64,000 bases of DNA from positions 73,174,118-73,238,117 of the forward strand of contig CM060190.1 of NCBI GenBank assembly GCA_030549335.1. Direction: 5' to 3'. Position numbers and translations under genes: made by a program. The notes beneath the pieces are model-generated. The model ran no database searches. It was not told the origin of the DNA and saw nothing but the letters and a program-made list of their open reading frames with translations. This document shows, piece after piece, positions 35,650 through 49,702 of the stretch (position 1 is the first letter of the stretch; every line of letters begins with the position of its first letter). The DNA comes from Pontederia crassipes. Its lineage: Eukaryota > Streptophyta > Magnoliopsida > Commelinales > Pontederiaceae.

Positions 35650-36310
35650 CTATCTTAGAATATTGTAATTGTAATTTTTCATATATAACCCCAATATATG
35701 AACTCACCATGGTACCTTCCTAAATTATTCTACGATTTCTACTTTAATCCATCCATCTAGTTCTGAACTTACCGTAATTTTCATTTTTTTCAATTTATTA
35801 AATGGCTAAACTACCTTTCTTTCATTTATACTAATATTTAAAAGTTTAAAATAAAATAATATAAAAAATAAAGAAAAAATGTTGGCTCATACGAGGGGCG
35901 GCGTCGCCCCATGCGATCTCGATAACACTGCCCTTTTTTGCTCCACGTCGCCCCCCACCCCCCCCCCCCCCCCCCCCCCACGCTGACAAATTTGTGAGCT
36001 CATGGTTGGCGTCGTCTACGCCATCCTCGCGTGCATATTTACTTGTAGCTACTACGAGAAACCTTCGACGGCGAGAACACAAAAGGGGGCATTTTTTTAT
36101 TACTTCTTATATTATATTATTTTAAACTTTTAAGTATTAGAAGAGATGAGAGAATGGTAGTTTAGTCATTTAATGAATCAAAAAAATAAAAAATGAACGA
36201 AAAAGTTAATAGAACTAGATGGATGTACTATAGTAAAAATCGTGAAATAATTTAGAGAGGTGTTACAGTGAGTTCATATATTAAGGTTAGATGCGAAAAA
36301 TTATGATAGT
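35650..36310. repeat. Inverted-repeat element with GC-rich core
   Basis: The left arm (about 35650-35875: AATATATGAACTCAC, CATCCATCTAGTTCT, AAATGGCTAAACTACC) is the imperfect inverse of the right arm (about 36085-36310). The core of about 200 bp is GC-rich and includes a run of 22 C. It is MITE-like in size, but its superfamily is not identifiable by eye. Confidence 0.75.
35958..35979 (+). repeat. Poly-C run (22 C)
   Basis: Homopolymer inside the GC core of the element at 35.65-36.31 kb. Length may be unreliable in assembly. Confidence 0.85.
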
Positions 36311-36335
36311 TTAGGGGGTGTCTAAGGGAAGGATA

Positions 36336-37275
36336 AATTACACGAATAGTTCCTCAACTTTGAGTTGATATCGAAATAGTCCCTCAACTTCAATTTCTAA
36401 CTAGAACGTCCCCTAACTTTGATTTTCTTACACGATTATTCCCCTGACCGCTAACGGTGGTTTTTCGGTTGCCTCGCTTACATGGCCCCCTCTCCTCTCT
36501 CTTCAGCGCTGCGTGAAAAAAGGGGGCCGATGCCCCCCTTTCTCCCTTGCGATTGGCATCTTCTTATACGCGCCGACGAGCTGGTGAGAGAGGAAAGGAG
36601 GCTCGCCCACCGCGAGGGAGCTCCCTCTCCTCTCTCGTTGGTGCCACACAAAAAAGGGGGTCGACACACACATTTCTCCCTCGCGGCCGGCAAGGGAGGC
36701 CCCCTTTCCTCTCGCCACACCGGTGATCGGGGGCGGGAGGGAGAGGGAGGGGGGCGATGGCGCCCCTCTGGCGCCGGCGAGCTCGGCCAAAAGGGGGCCA
36801 TCGCCCCCCTCCCTCTCTCTCCTTTGGGTGCTCACCAACGCACGCGAGAGGAAAGGGGGCGTTGGCCCCCTCCTCCCCCACCCCACCCCTTTTTTTTTGC
36901 GCGACGTCGGCGAGAGAGGAAAGGGGTCTCCCTCGCGGCGGGCAAGCCCCCTTTCCTCTCTCACCAACTTGCCGGTGCGCGCGAGAGGATGCCGGCCGCA
37001 AGAGAGATAGAGGGATGCCAGCCCCCTTTTTCGCATGGCGTCGGTGAGAGAGGAAAGGGGGGCGACGCTTCCCTTTCCTCCCTCGCTAGCTCGTCGGCGC
37101 ATGAGAGGAAAGGGGGTGTTAGCCCCCCTTTGTCAGCACTGGCAAGCTCGATGCCATTTTTTAAAAAAAATATTATTTTATTATATATTTATATTATTAT
37201 TTTATTTTTTATGTTTAGAGATAACTCCACGTGACGGCTATGTAAGCAAAGGAACCGAAAAACCTACTATTAATG
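36336..37275. repeat. Inverted-repeat element with purine/pyrimidine-skewed GC-rich core
   Basis: It opens with GGATAAATTACACGAATAGT, also seen in related form at 45.4 and 46.3 kb. Inner inverted repeats are GGTTTTTCGGTTGCCTCGCT near 36462 and its near-inverse at about 37228-37255. The core 36480-37140 is built of repeated GGAAAGGGGG, CCCCTTTC, GCCGGC words, giving long ORFs in five frames that are not genes. Confidence 0.75.
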
Positions 37276-37344
37276 GTCAAGGGGACTCAACTCTGCAATC
37301 CTTAAACGCGAGAAATTCATCCTTATACGCTAGAAATTCATCAA

Positions 37345-37544
37345 GGTGGTTGGCTCAACTAGTAGTAGAGTTGAGTCCCAAGTGCTCGTTGGGTGCTAGT
37401 AGCCCCAGGTTCGAGTCTTGAAACCATCACCTTGGTCAGAGAATAAACATTACTGCTCTATCTTTCTGGTTTTGAATTAGTCGAGTACTAATAGCCTCGG
37501 ACACCGGAGGTCTCCCATAAACTTGGGCCGGCATCCAAAAAAAA
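37345..37544 (+). mobile_element. tRNA-derived SINE
   Basis: A box-like TGGCTCAACTAG at 37351-37362 and a B box GGTTCGAGTCT at 37408-37418 have tRNA spacing. A non-tRNA body follows and the unit ends in an A-run after GGGCCGGCATCC. The layout is that of a Pol III-transcribed SINE. No clear target duplication was seen. Confidence 0.65.
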
Positions 37545-37620
37545 GTTAAAATGAAGGATTAATGATTCCCTATTAATGTCTGAAAAGACATCATGTGGTT
37601 AACGACTGAAAAATAACAAT

Positions 37621-37621
37621 A

Positions 37622-37669
<48 letters not shown>

Positions 37670-37672
37670 GGT
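37621..37672. repeat. (AT)n microsatellite, palindromic
   Basis: ACC-(AT)n-GGT, interrupted by one C. It can fold fully on itself. Confidence 0.9.
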
Positions 37673-39040
37673 ATAAATGAATATGTTGAGCGCCCCTTGA
37701 TCAACACTATGCGAAATGGAATATGAACCATGCGATCATGATCTGACGACGGTTGGATGAATTTCTCGCGTTTAAGGATGAAAATCTCACGTTCACCCCA
37801 TATGTTTCTCTCTCTTCCTCTACTTTGTTTCTCTCTCCCCTTCTGTCTCTTTGTCTCGAGCCCCTTTATGTTCGAAAGGATCGCGCCGTTGGAGTTTCAC
37901 ATCGTCGGTACCCCTCCCCCAACCCTCTCTCTCTCCCATCGGACCTCTCCCTCTGGCCTCTCTCTCGATCTCCCCCTCTTCCTCCCTCTCTCGATCTCTC
38001 TCTTATCCTCTTCCTCTGACGGCTCCAGCAGCACCATCTCCAATGATCGTGTAGCTCGTCTTGAAGGTAGGGAGCAGCGTCCCTGACGGTAGGCACGTGA
38101 GCCTCTGTGCATGGTGGAGTGCGATCACTCAACGAGGGCGTTGAGTCCCCTAAGGGGAGAAGGATGCATGGGGCATGCCTTGGATTAGTCCCACATGCAT
38201 AAGTCACGGGAGAGATGCTGGGTATATATGGAAATATATCCTTCACTAGGTGTGACGCATTTTGGTAAAATCGTGCGGGCCGAGGCCCAGAGCGGACAAT
38301 ATCACACGCTGGTGGGGAATGTTACATATGGTATCAGAGCCACTCCGCGTGAGCCTCTGTGCATGATGGGGTGCGATCACTCAACGAGAGCATTGAGTCC
38401 TCTAAGGGGGGAAGGATGCATGGGGCTTGCCTTAGATTAGTCACACATGCATAAGTCACGGGAGAGATGTTAGGTATATATGGGAATATGTCATTCACTA
38501 GGTGTGATGCGTTTTGGTAAAACTGTGCAGGTCGAGGCCCGGAGCGGACAATATCATACGCTGGTGGGGAATGTTACATACAGGAGCGAAGAGATGAAGT
38601 ATGTGGCCAAGAAGTCTGTGACCTTGTTATCTGGCAAAGGGAGCTGCGAGAGCTTCCGATCGCTGGCGAGGAGGTAGGTGGTGTTGGCCGGTAGGCGATC
38701 TCTTTCCTCCTTTCTCTCCATTTCCTCTCCCCCTTTTCTCTCTTATTTGTAGGCGGCCGATCTCTCTCTCCCGCTGGCAATTGACGATATGGAGAGATCC
38801 CGCCAATGATCTACTAGGATGGAGACGGTGAAGCACCGGTGAGGGCGACGACCAGAAGGAGGGAGAGAGAAACGAAAATATCATGATATTTTTGTTGGAC
38901 CATCCGATCGCACCTAAAGGTATCAGATCAAATGTCTCATTCTCGGTCGTTAGATCGTGATCGCAAGGTCTAGATTTCGTTTTGCACGAGCAAGGGGCGC
39001 TCCGCATGTTCATTTATCCCTATATGTATAATATGAGTAT
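37665..39040. mobile_element. TIR element carrying nested repeats
   Basis: The first about 90 bp (containing GAGCGCCCCTTG, GCGATCATGATCTGACGAC) match, inverted, the last about 90 bp near 38945-39040 (containing GCAAGGGGCGCTC, GTCGTTAGATCGTGATCGC). Internally it holds CT-rich sequence, a roughly 240-bp tandem repeat and no transposase. It is non-autonomous; the superfamily is unknown. Confidence 0.7.
38096..38585 (+). repeat. Tandem duplicate resembling an LTR end plus primer-binding site
   Basis: Two copies of about 240 bp (38096-38335 and 38347-38585) sharing CGTGAGCCTCTGTGCATG, CGGACAATATCACACGCTGG and GGTGGGGAATGTTACATA. After the first copy the sequence reads TGGTATCAGAGCC, the initiator tRNA-Met primer site of LTR elements. 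Probably a captured LTR junction of a gypsy or copia element. Confidence 0.7.
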
Positions 39041-40761
39041 CAATGGCAGTTTTGTAATTATATGTAGTTGACTCTTCTTCCTGCGTTACCATTTATCTTT
39101 TTTCCTTATTTTTAAAATTATCTAGATTATTTTATTTCATTTTTTGCATTTTTTTCCCTTTGTTTGAACAATTATAATTATATCAATTTTCAATTACAAC
39201 ATCACTCATAATTTAGTGGCTCCAATCATATTTATTATATTGAATTCTAATTTAAAGGTATTGGTTTCCTAACTTACGGTTACTCTAACCCAATTCGTCC
39301 TTTAAAAAACTAATCAAATCTATATAATAGTTAATTAATTGACCCCACTATCATCTATTAAATTTCGTTTAAAAAACTGAAACAAATATTTAACCTTTGC
39401 AATTAAGTTATTGACTTTTCAAATTTTATTCTCATCCATTATCTTCATATTAAATGACATGCACTCCCGCTTCTCTAAATTAACTCCACACATTAAAAAT
39501 GGCATAAACAATTAAAAATATGCGAGATACATAAATAAATTATATTAGTAAATTGGATATATCTATATTTTCCATTTTTTAAAAAAAAATTCTCTCTCAT
39601 TTTCATTAAGTTCACATGAATATAACACTAAATATGTTCTATAATTTTTTAGTTTCTCCTATTTTCTAATAATTCATTTGCAATTCAACCCTCTTCGTTT
39701 TTTTAACGGTTAATCACTTATTATCGCTTAACCCACTATCCACTATCTCTCTTTAATTCACTTCATAATTAACTACTTGTAACCTACTATCACATTATAG
39801 TTTATATATAATAACCTCTTGATTCTTTATAATTAATTACTTCTCTAACTTAATAACCCACTATTTTAGGAGCAGCCTTCCGAGCTCGCCGAGTCTTGCG
39901 CGTTGTGCCCTCGCCATTCACCCGCTCGATTTCATGCTATTCACGTTCAACTATCAACTATGACACTGAGATGGCACACCCTCAAGCGTTCGCTCCACAT
40001 GCATGCAAGGAGCTCAAATTCTTCAAACTACTTTGAGAACATACTCGAGGCCGGGAACCTCATGAACGTGGGGATTGCAGTAACCAAGAAAAAAAAATAG
40101 AATAATTTGGGGACTTCCAACAAGTTGCTCTTTCTATTTGAACTTTTTATAATGCGATGGTTGCATCATCGTTTATCCCCGTTTATTTCGAATGTTACGT
40201 CCACTCACTATCGGATTATTTTCGTAATGTTCCGTCGTATCATTCTAGCCATCTGTCAACATCACGTTCCACAACATTCCGTGACTCGTAACGGTCACAA
40301 CTAAGAGGGATAGCGTCAAGGGGCGGAGGAGGAGCTACGAGCGGCAAGGGCAGAGCAAGAGTGAGTGCTACTAATACTACCGAGCAGGCAACGGGCCATC
40401 GAAGAACAAGGAAGAGAAGTGAAGGATCGATTTCTTGGGGATGATGGGCAAGGACTATGTCGACACCCATCAGGATCTTTAGAATAGGAAGAAGTCAGGT
40501 GGCCCTGCTGGGGGATACGGGGACGATGACTGCATTTGCCGGTGAGTAGGACGAGGCCGGCGGTGAAGTTTCCGCACTTGCCGGTACACTTCATATCCAA
40601 CTCAGATATGAGATGTAATAGCGGTGATGAAGAGGATCGATCGATCAAACAGGATTCATGGAGAAAAAAAGACAAACGACTCTCTTTTGTGTAGTGTATA
40701 CTTCCTTTTGGATTTTTAGGATCCCTATGGGTATTTATCTATGGAGAAAAGACATCAAATC

Positions 40762-40835
<74 letters not shown>

Positions 40836-41729
40836 GAGATGCATGTTTTGCTAATATTAAGAGCAAAGTATATCATTTGATGCAATTAAATGCATAGATT
40901 TAGATTTAAAGAGAGAGGACTCTTTATCTAATGTCCTTTACATGATTGTACTTTTGTTAATTGAAAAGAGCGATAATAAAAATACATTATTATGGTGCAA
41001 TATAATAGTTATCATAATAATATTTAAATATTTTATATATTTCATTTTATTCATTGTCCATCGTTGGCTTCTTATTTTTAAAATTATTTATGATAAAAAT
41101 TTTATAATTGCGCGAAGCTGAAAGAGATTTACTATTTTTTCTCGTAATATTGAAGATCGGTGAAAGGTTCCCCGCAGGAAAAATGAAGTCGTCAATCGAT
41201 GCATCTACGGAGATTCGTTCGCCATTGAATGAATTATGAATGAACGGATGAAAGACGCACCATCACAAAATGGAGGAAATGCTGTCAGGTTCTAAACTCA
41301 GCCACGGATTGATACAGCTCATTTTCATCACATCCCTCTTTCATATATGAACTACAAAAGCTTGTGAATCGTCAAGTTCGACTAACATCAGCTTGTTTTT
41401 CATTTTACTCACAAAGAATTGCCAAATTGCAAAAGTTAAATACAAAAGAACGAACTGATTTGATAAACATCACAGACAGAAGATCAATTTGGATATTTGC
41501 TCTCCAGATCATTTGAGTGAATAGAGGTAAGAAAGCAAAAGGAGAAATTAATTTAACACCTGCAAAGTATTCAGATACATCTACAAGGCTAACGATCAGA
41601 TATAATAATCAATTTATTTTAGTGTTACAAGAGAGGAATTGGATGAGGATATATCTACTATATTAAACTACAAAACCGTAGAAGGTGCAGTGTGCAAACT
41701 CAGATGATACATCAAAGATATGGCAGTGA
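39041..41729. other. Intergenic region, mostly AT-rich
   Basis: 39041-39870 is AT-rich with nothing recognised. 39870-40680 is more balanced and has open frames on both strands (for example minus 40316-40675, Cys-bearing) that match no family I know; I do not call a gene. The remainder is the 3' flank of coproporphyrinogen oxidase. Confidence 0.45.
40762..40834 (+). repeat. (TTA)n microsatellite, about 24 units
   Basis: An uninterrupted TTA/TAT run. The apparent poly-leucine ORF across it is an artefact. Confidence 0.95.
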
Positions 41730-45247
<3,518 letters not shown>

Positions 45248-45409
45248 TCAACTTTGTTTTATTTGTTTGCTTCGGATAAGGGGATAGGAAATGGGATTTC
45301 GTGGTAACGTATCACGGCGGACCACGATTATCCGTACCAGCAAGCTCTCCAAGAATTAGAAGTGTTTTGTTTGTTTCACGGGTCAGTCACGGGTCAGTCA
45401 TTTGTCTCT

Positions 45410-46125
45410 CATCCGCCTCATTTAACGTTTTAAATCGGATAAATTATACGGATCGTCCCCGACTTTAATATTATTGCACGATTCATCCACTTGATCGATA
45501 AAAAATAGTATCCCGATTATCTTACGACGTGGCATAATAAAATATAAAAAAAAATTTAAGTAGCTCATATCACGTAATAAAAAATATTATAAAAATTTCA
45601 TGACGTAAATGAATTAGCAGAGGAGGGGTGTCGGCACCCCTCTCTAAGCTCGCCCTTTGGCGAGCTGGCTGGCATAGGGGGTGTCGATCCCCCTCTACAA
45701 GCTCGCCCACTGGCGAGCTTCGCACAAGGGGCGAACGCCCCATCGCGAGCTCGTCGACGATTTAAAATTGAGAGGATATAAAAAATGAAAATGATAAGAA
45801 CGCTGATGAACTCGTGAGGGGACGTTAGCGCCCCTTGTACGAAGTTTGCCAATGGACGAGCTTGGAGAGGAGGGTCGACGCCCCTATGCTAGTTCGTCAA
45901 AGGGCGAGCTTGGAGAGGAGGGCCGACACCCCTCTTCTGTCAGCTCGTTCGCGTCCTGAAATTTGTATAATATTTTTTATTATGTGATGTTAGATAGTTA
46001 AATTTTTTTATTATATTTTATTATGCCACATCATAAAATAATCAGAAGACTATTTCTTACCAGTCAAGTGGATGAATCATACAATAATATCAAAATTGGG
46101 GGACGATCCGTGTAATTTATCTGAT
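45410..46125. repeat. Long-TIR element with GC-rich core
   Basis: Arms of about 190 bp (45410-45602 and 45960-46150) are close inverse copies. Shared motifs: CATTTAACG, GATAAATTA-ACGGATCGTCC, GATTCATCCACTTGA, GTGGCATAATAAAATATAA. The core has repeated TCGCCC-TTGG-CGAGCT and GGGTGTCG words. It shares its terminal motif with the element at 36336. Confidence 0.8.
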
Positions 46126-46139
46126 TTGGAGCGTTAAAT

Positions 46140-46316
46140 GACGTGGATGACTTAAATGACGTGGTGAGAGAAAAACGACTGACGTGTCGGCCACGCATGC
46201 AAGGCAACCGAGAAACCCACTATCACCGATCAAAATGACTAATCGTACAACAAAATAAAAGATGAGGGACCAATTGGAAATCGATTCAAAGTTGAGGACC
46301 ATTCGTGTAATTTATC
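46140..46316 (-). repeat. Partial copy of the same repeat family
   Basis: On the minus strand it reads GATAAATTACACGAATGGTC, then TGGGTTTCTCGGTTGCCT, matching the left arm of the 36336-37275 element. It directly abuts the preceding long-TIR element, so the two are nested or fused. Confidence 0.7.
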
Positions 46317-47612
46317 GTTTCTTTTTTTTCGTTAAATATTTTCAGAATTTTTAATATCTTAATCTAATTGATAAGTTTAAAATTTAAACTTGAAATTACT
46401 GTATGTGAACTGTATCAATCAATTTTGATTCATTTCTTTTATAAATTATAAAAGTCTATTAATTAATTGTATCAATCTAATTTTTTAACTTTTTCTTTTC
46501 TTTGAAAAAGGAGTGTTGGGCTTTCTATTATGAAGAATTATATTGAAAAAAATTAAAAAAATATGTGTAAAATTATTTGACACGCTCTTCACATATAAAA
46601 CATTTGACATCTACATTAAACATATATATACAAACTTTCTTTTAGTACTTTTCTAATATTATATATATATAAGGTAGTACCATCTAAGGTCGATTCATTG
46701 TCATTTAACTCATGTTAAATCATTTATGAAGAAATGTTTAATTAACAAATATATGAATTTAGTGATTAAGTTGCTCTAACACGAGGTTAATGTAGTCTCT
46801 CAAAAGAGTGTATATATGATGCTAGTATCTATTTTAAATAATAAAAAATGATAATATTTATTAAAAAAGATACGTTGAGCATTATTCTAAAGATATGTAC
46901 CCAATATCACAAATGTAAAAATGTATTTTCTTTACTCTCAGTTGGAATATATAGACGACAAAATAAAAGTTGCAGAAAAAAAATCAGTAATGCTTATTAA
47001 TTTCTTGAAATTCACTTAGGCCTAATATTTATTTGAAATTATTTTCCATCACGATTGAATATTATGAGAGGATAGAGATGACAATGAAATAGGGTAGAAA
47101 AAACACATCAGTCATTACACTCTTACCTTTTTTAAAAATTCTCATATATTTTAATCATTGTCTATGAATAATACATTTTATCTGTATTTTAAACAATAGT
47201 ATGCATTAAAGTTTTGTCTTCATTTTATCTCAAAAACTCACAAATAAACATTTATCCTCAGCTTTATTAGCAAAGAGGCATCCCTATCTGCCAAGAATAA
47301 AATCATTTGAGCTAAAGGAGACGAAAAGAAACATTATTTTATGTTCACAAACAAGGACGGAGTCCGGATTGAGAGTTAGGGGCACCGAAATATAAATGGT
47401 GCGTATAAAAAATAACATGTTCCATGTATAAACATATAATTATAAAAAATTAATAAAAATGAAAAATTATTCTAAAAACAATGTATATTAAAAGTAACTT
47501 ATAATTATAAATATTATTTATTTTAATTAAGATATATCTTTTTATTATTCATCATGCATATTTTATTTATCATGTTCATCTTGCAATTTGAATTTTAAGA
47601 TAAAATAATGTA
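46317..47612. other. AT-rich intergenic DNA
   Basis: No gene or clear element. It forms the left flank of the gypsy insertion. Confidence 0.5.
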
Positions 47613-47617
47613 ATTAT

Positions 47618-49472
47618 TGTAACAACCAAAGAAAATATAAAAAAAAGGGAACGAATCGTCAAAGGCGGCCGAGCAAAACACAAAGGGGATCAAACATCAA
47701 AACCAACTCCCACTCAAAGATGAAGAGGAGAGGAATAAAAATCTGATCTTATCAGATTTAATTAGAAGAGGAGCCATAGTTAAGATAAAAATGAGATTTT
47801 CTACATAAACCCCTCTTCTCAAAGAACCCTACGTTTTTCCTTTTTGTCTTCCCGGTGCTGCTTTCCGTCCACGACAAGAGCAGAACTCCCTTCATCGGCT
47901 GGACTGCAAGTAGGCTGGCCGAGAGGAACCAGGGAAGGAATAGGGAGGAAACAGGGACGGAATTCAAACGGATTTTTAACGAATCAAGGGTAGGATCCAT
48001 CGCGACCAGGTGAGTGAATCGAAATCACCTTGCATGACCCCTGCATAATGTTAAATCATGCCCTAATCGTACCAGTAGAGAAGAAGAGGAAAAGATTATT
48101 CAAGTTCCTTGTTTTGCCTTGCTTGATTTTCTTGAATTCATTGATTGATTGATTATTTGCATGCATAATTCATTGTTTATTGATCTGGAGTTGTGTGATT
48201 GATTTGCTAGGGATAGTAATTAGGTTAGATTGAGATTGCACCGAAGAATTTATGAAATTCGAGGGTTCTGCAAGTTTTCTGGACGTTGACGGTCGACCGG
48301 TCCGTATGCATCGCGGCAATTGGTCGACCGATAACTTGCATGCAGTCGCTTTCTGCACATGTCGACTGGTCGACCGATTCCTGTCACCGGCCGACCGATC
48401 CTTTCCCATCAGGTCGACCGTTCAACTGAACGGATCAATCGACCCGCAGACAAGATTGTCTACCGTTCTCCTGAATCGGTCGACCGATTCCTCAGAAAAT
48501 CTTTTATTATATTTATTAATTATTTTCTTTTTATTCAGATACTATATATATATGATTGATCCTATTTTCTGATCCCACAGAGATCCCTCACTTATTTACA
48601 TGATTTCCTCTGTTATTGATTTATTTCACGTTGATCCTATCGTATCGGTTGAATCAAGAACAAAGAGTTACAAATTATTAAAAGCGATTAATAAATTCAG
48701 ATGAAAGATTAATGATTGGTTGTCAGTCCAAGCCAAATGCATCAAGATAAGGGTCACTCCATTGGTCATGGTTTGATCACCCATTGACTCGCACAAGGCC
48801 GTATCGTTTGCTGGACATACCCCAAGAATTAAATGCACTCAAAGTCACCATGATTGCTAATTAATAACTAAGATCAAGAAGCAAGTTCAAGTCAAGTCAA
48901 GTATACCATGATTCCAAATTTAATATATATTATTGATCCTCCTGATTCATGATATCGTTGATCTTATTCTTATTATGATCCATGATACTGATATGTTATC
49001 TTTCACGTTCAAGTTAAACATAATTATTTACCACTGATTATTATATTCACGTCATGCATTGTATATCATGTGGTTCCCCACTAGGCTGTAAAGCTTACGG
49101 GAGGAACTCCTCCCCTATGTCTGATTTTCACAGGACCGGGTCAGTGACGTGATGGAGTAGGCATGTGGTGATGAAGCTCTGGCGATAGGACAACACATGA
49201 ACCATAGGGCTTTTAGAGTGTTATTTAGTTTTCATTTACCTTCCGCATTTTAGATTCATGATGTAGAACTTATTTTATTTTCTTAGCAATGATATAGCCA
49301 CTTTTAGACTTCCGCATAAATTATGTTATCTTCTTTTATTTTATTATCTTTCCGCTGACGTGTCTCATTTTTTTACTGAGATATGGTCAATATTATGGTC
49401 ATGTTATAACATGCCGTAGCGTCTCCAGGTTGATCTTCACCGCGTGGCGGGGGTCGATTTGGGGACGTTACA
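47618..49472 (+). repeat. 5' LTR of the gypsy element
   Basis: 1,855 bp. It contains six GGTCGACC-type palindromic words between 48291 and 48490. A 21-bp stretch inside that cluster is missing from the 3' LTR. Confidence 0.96.
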
Positions 49473-49476
49473 TTTA

Positions 49477-49487
49477 TGGTATCAGAG
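49477..49487 (+). other. Primer-binding site of the gypsy element
   Basis: TGGTATCAGAG, four bases after the 5' LTR, complementary to initiator tRNA-Met. Confidence 0.9.
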
Positions 49488-49702
49488 TCTAAAGTTAGGA
49501 CTCTCTTGACGTCCTAGTGTATAAAATAGTATAGTATGGTAAAAGGTTCATGTGCTATCGCCGAGCAGTCGCCATACCCTCCACCGAAAAGTAATGTAAG
49601 TCAAGTTTATGTTTAAGATAAGTTATGATTTATTGATGCATGATTTTATTATATGAATAGAGGATAAGCATGTCATGACGGTCAGAGCATATTCAGGAGC
49701 AA

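Noticed and set aside
36478..37421. ORFs up to 250 codons on both strands
   Set aside because: Same reason: strand-skewed GGGG/CCCC words keep stop codons rare. No known fold, start context or neighbouring exons.
40240..40675. Cys-containing minus-strand ORF and neighbours
   Set aside because: Looked briefly like a small secreted peptide, but it has no signal peptide after an ATG, no family motif and no supporting exons.
40658..40897. Poly-leucine ORF
   Set aside because: It is the translation of the (TTA)n microsatellite.
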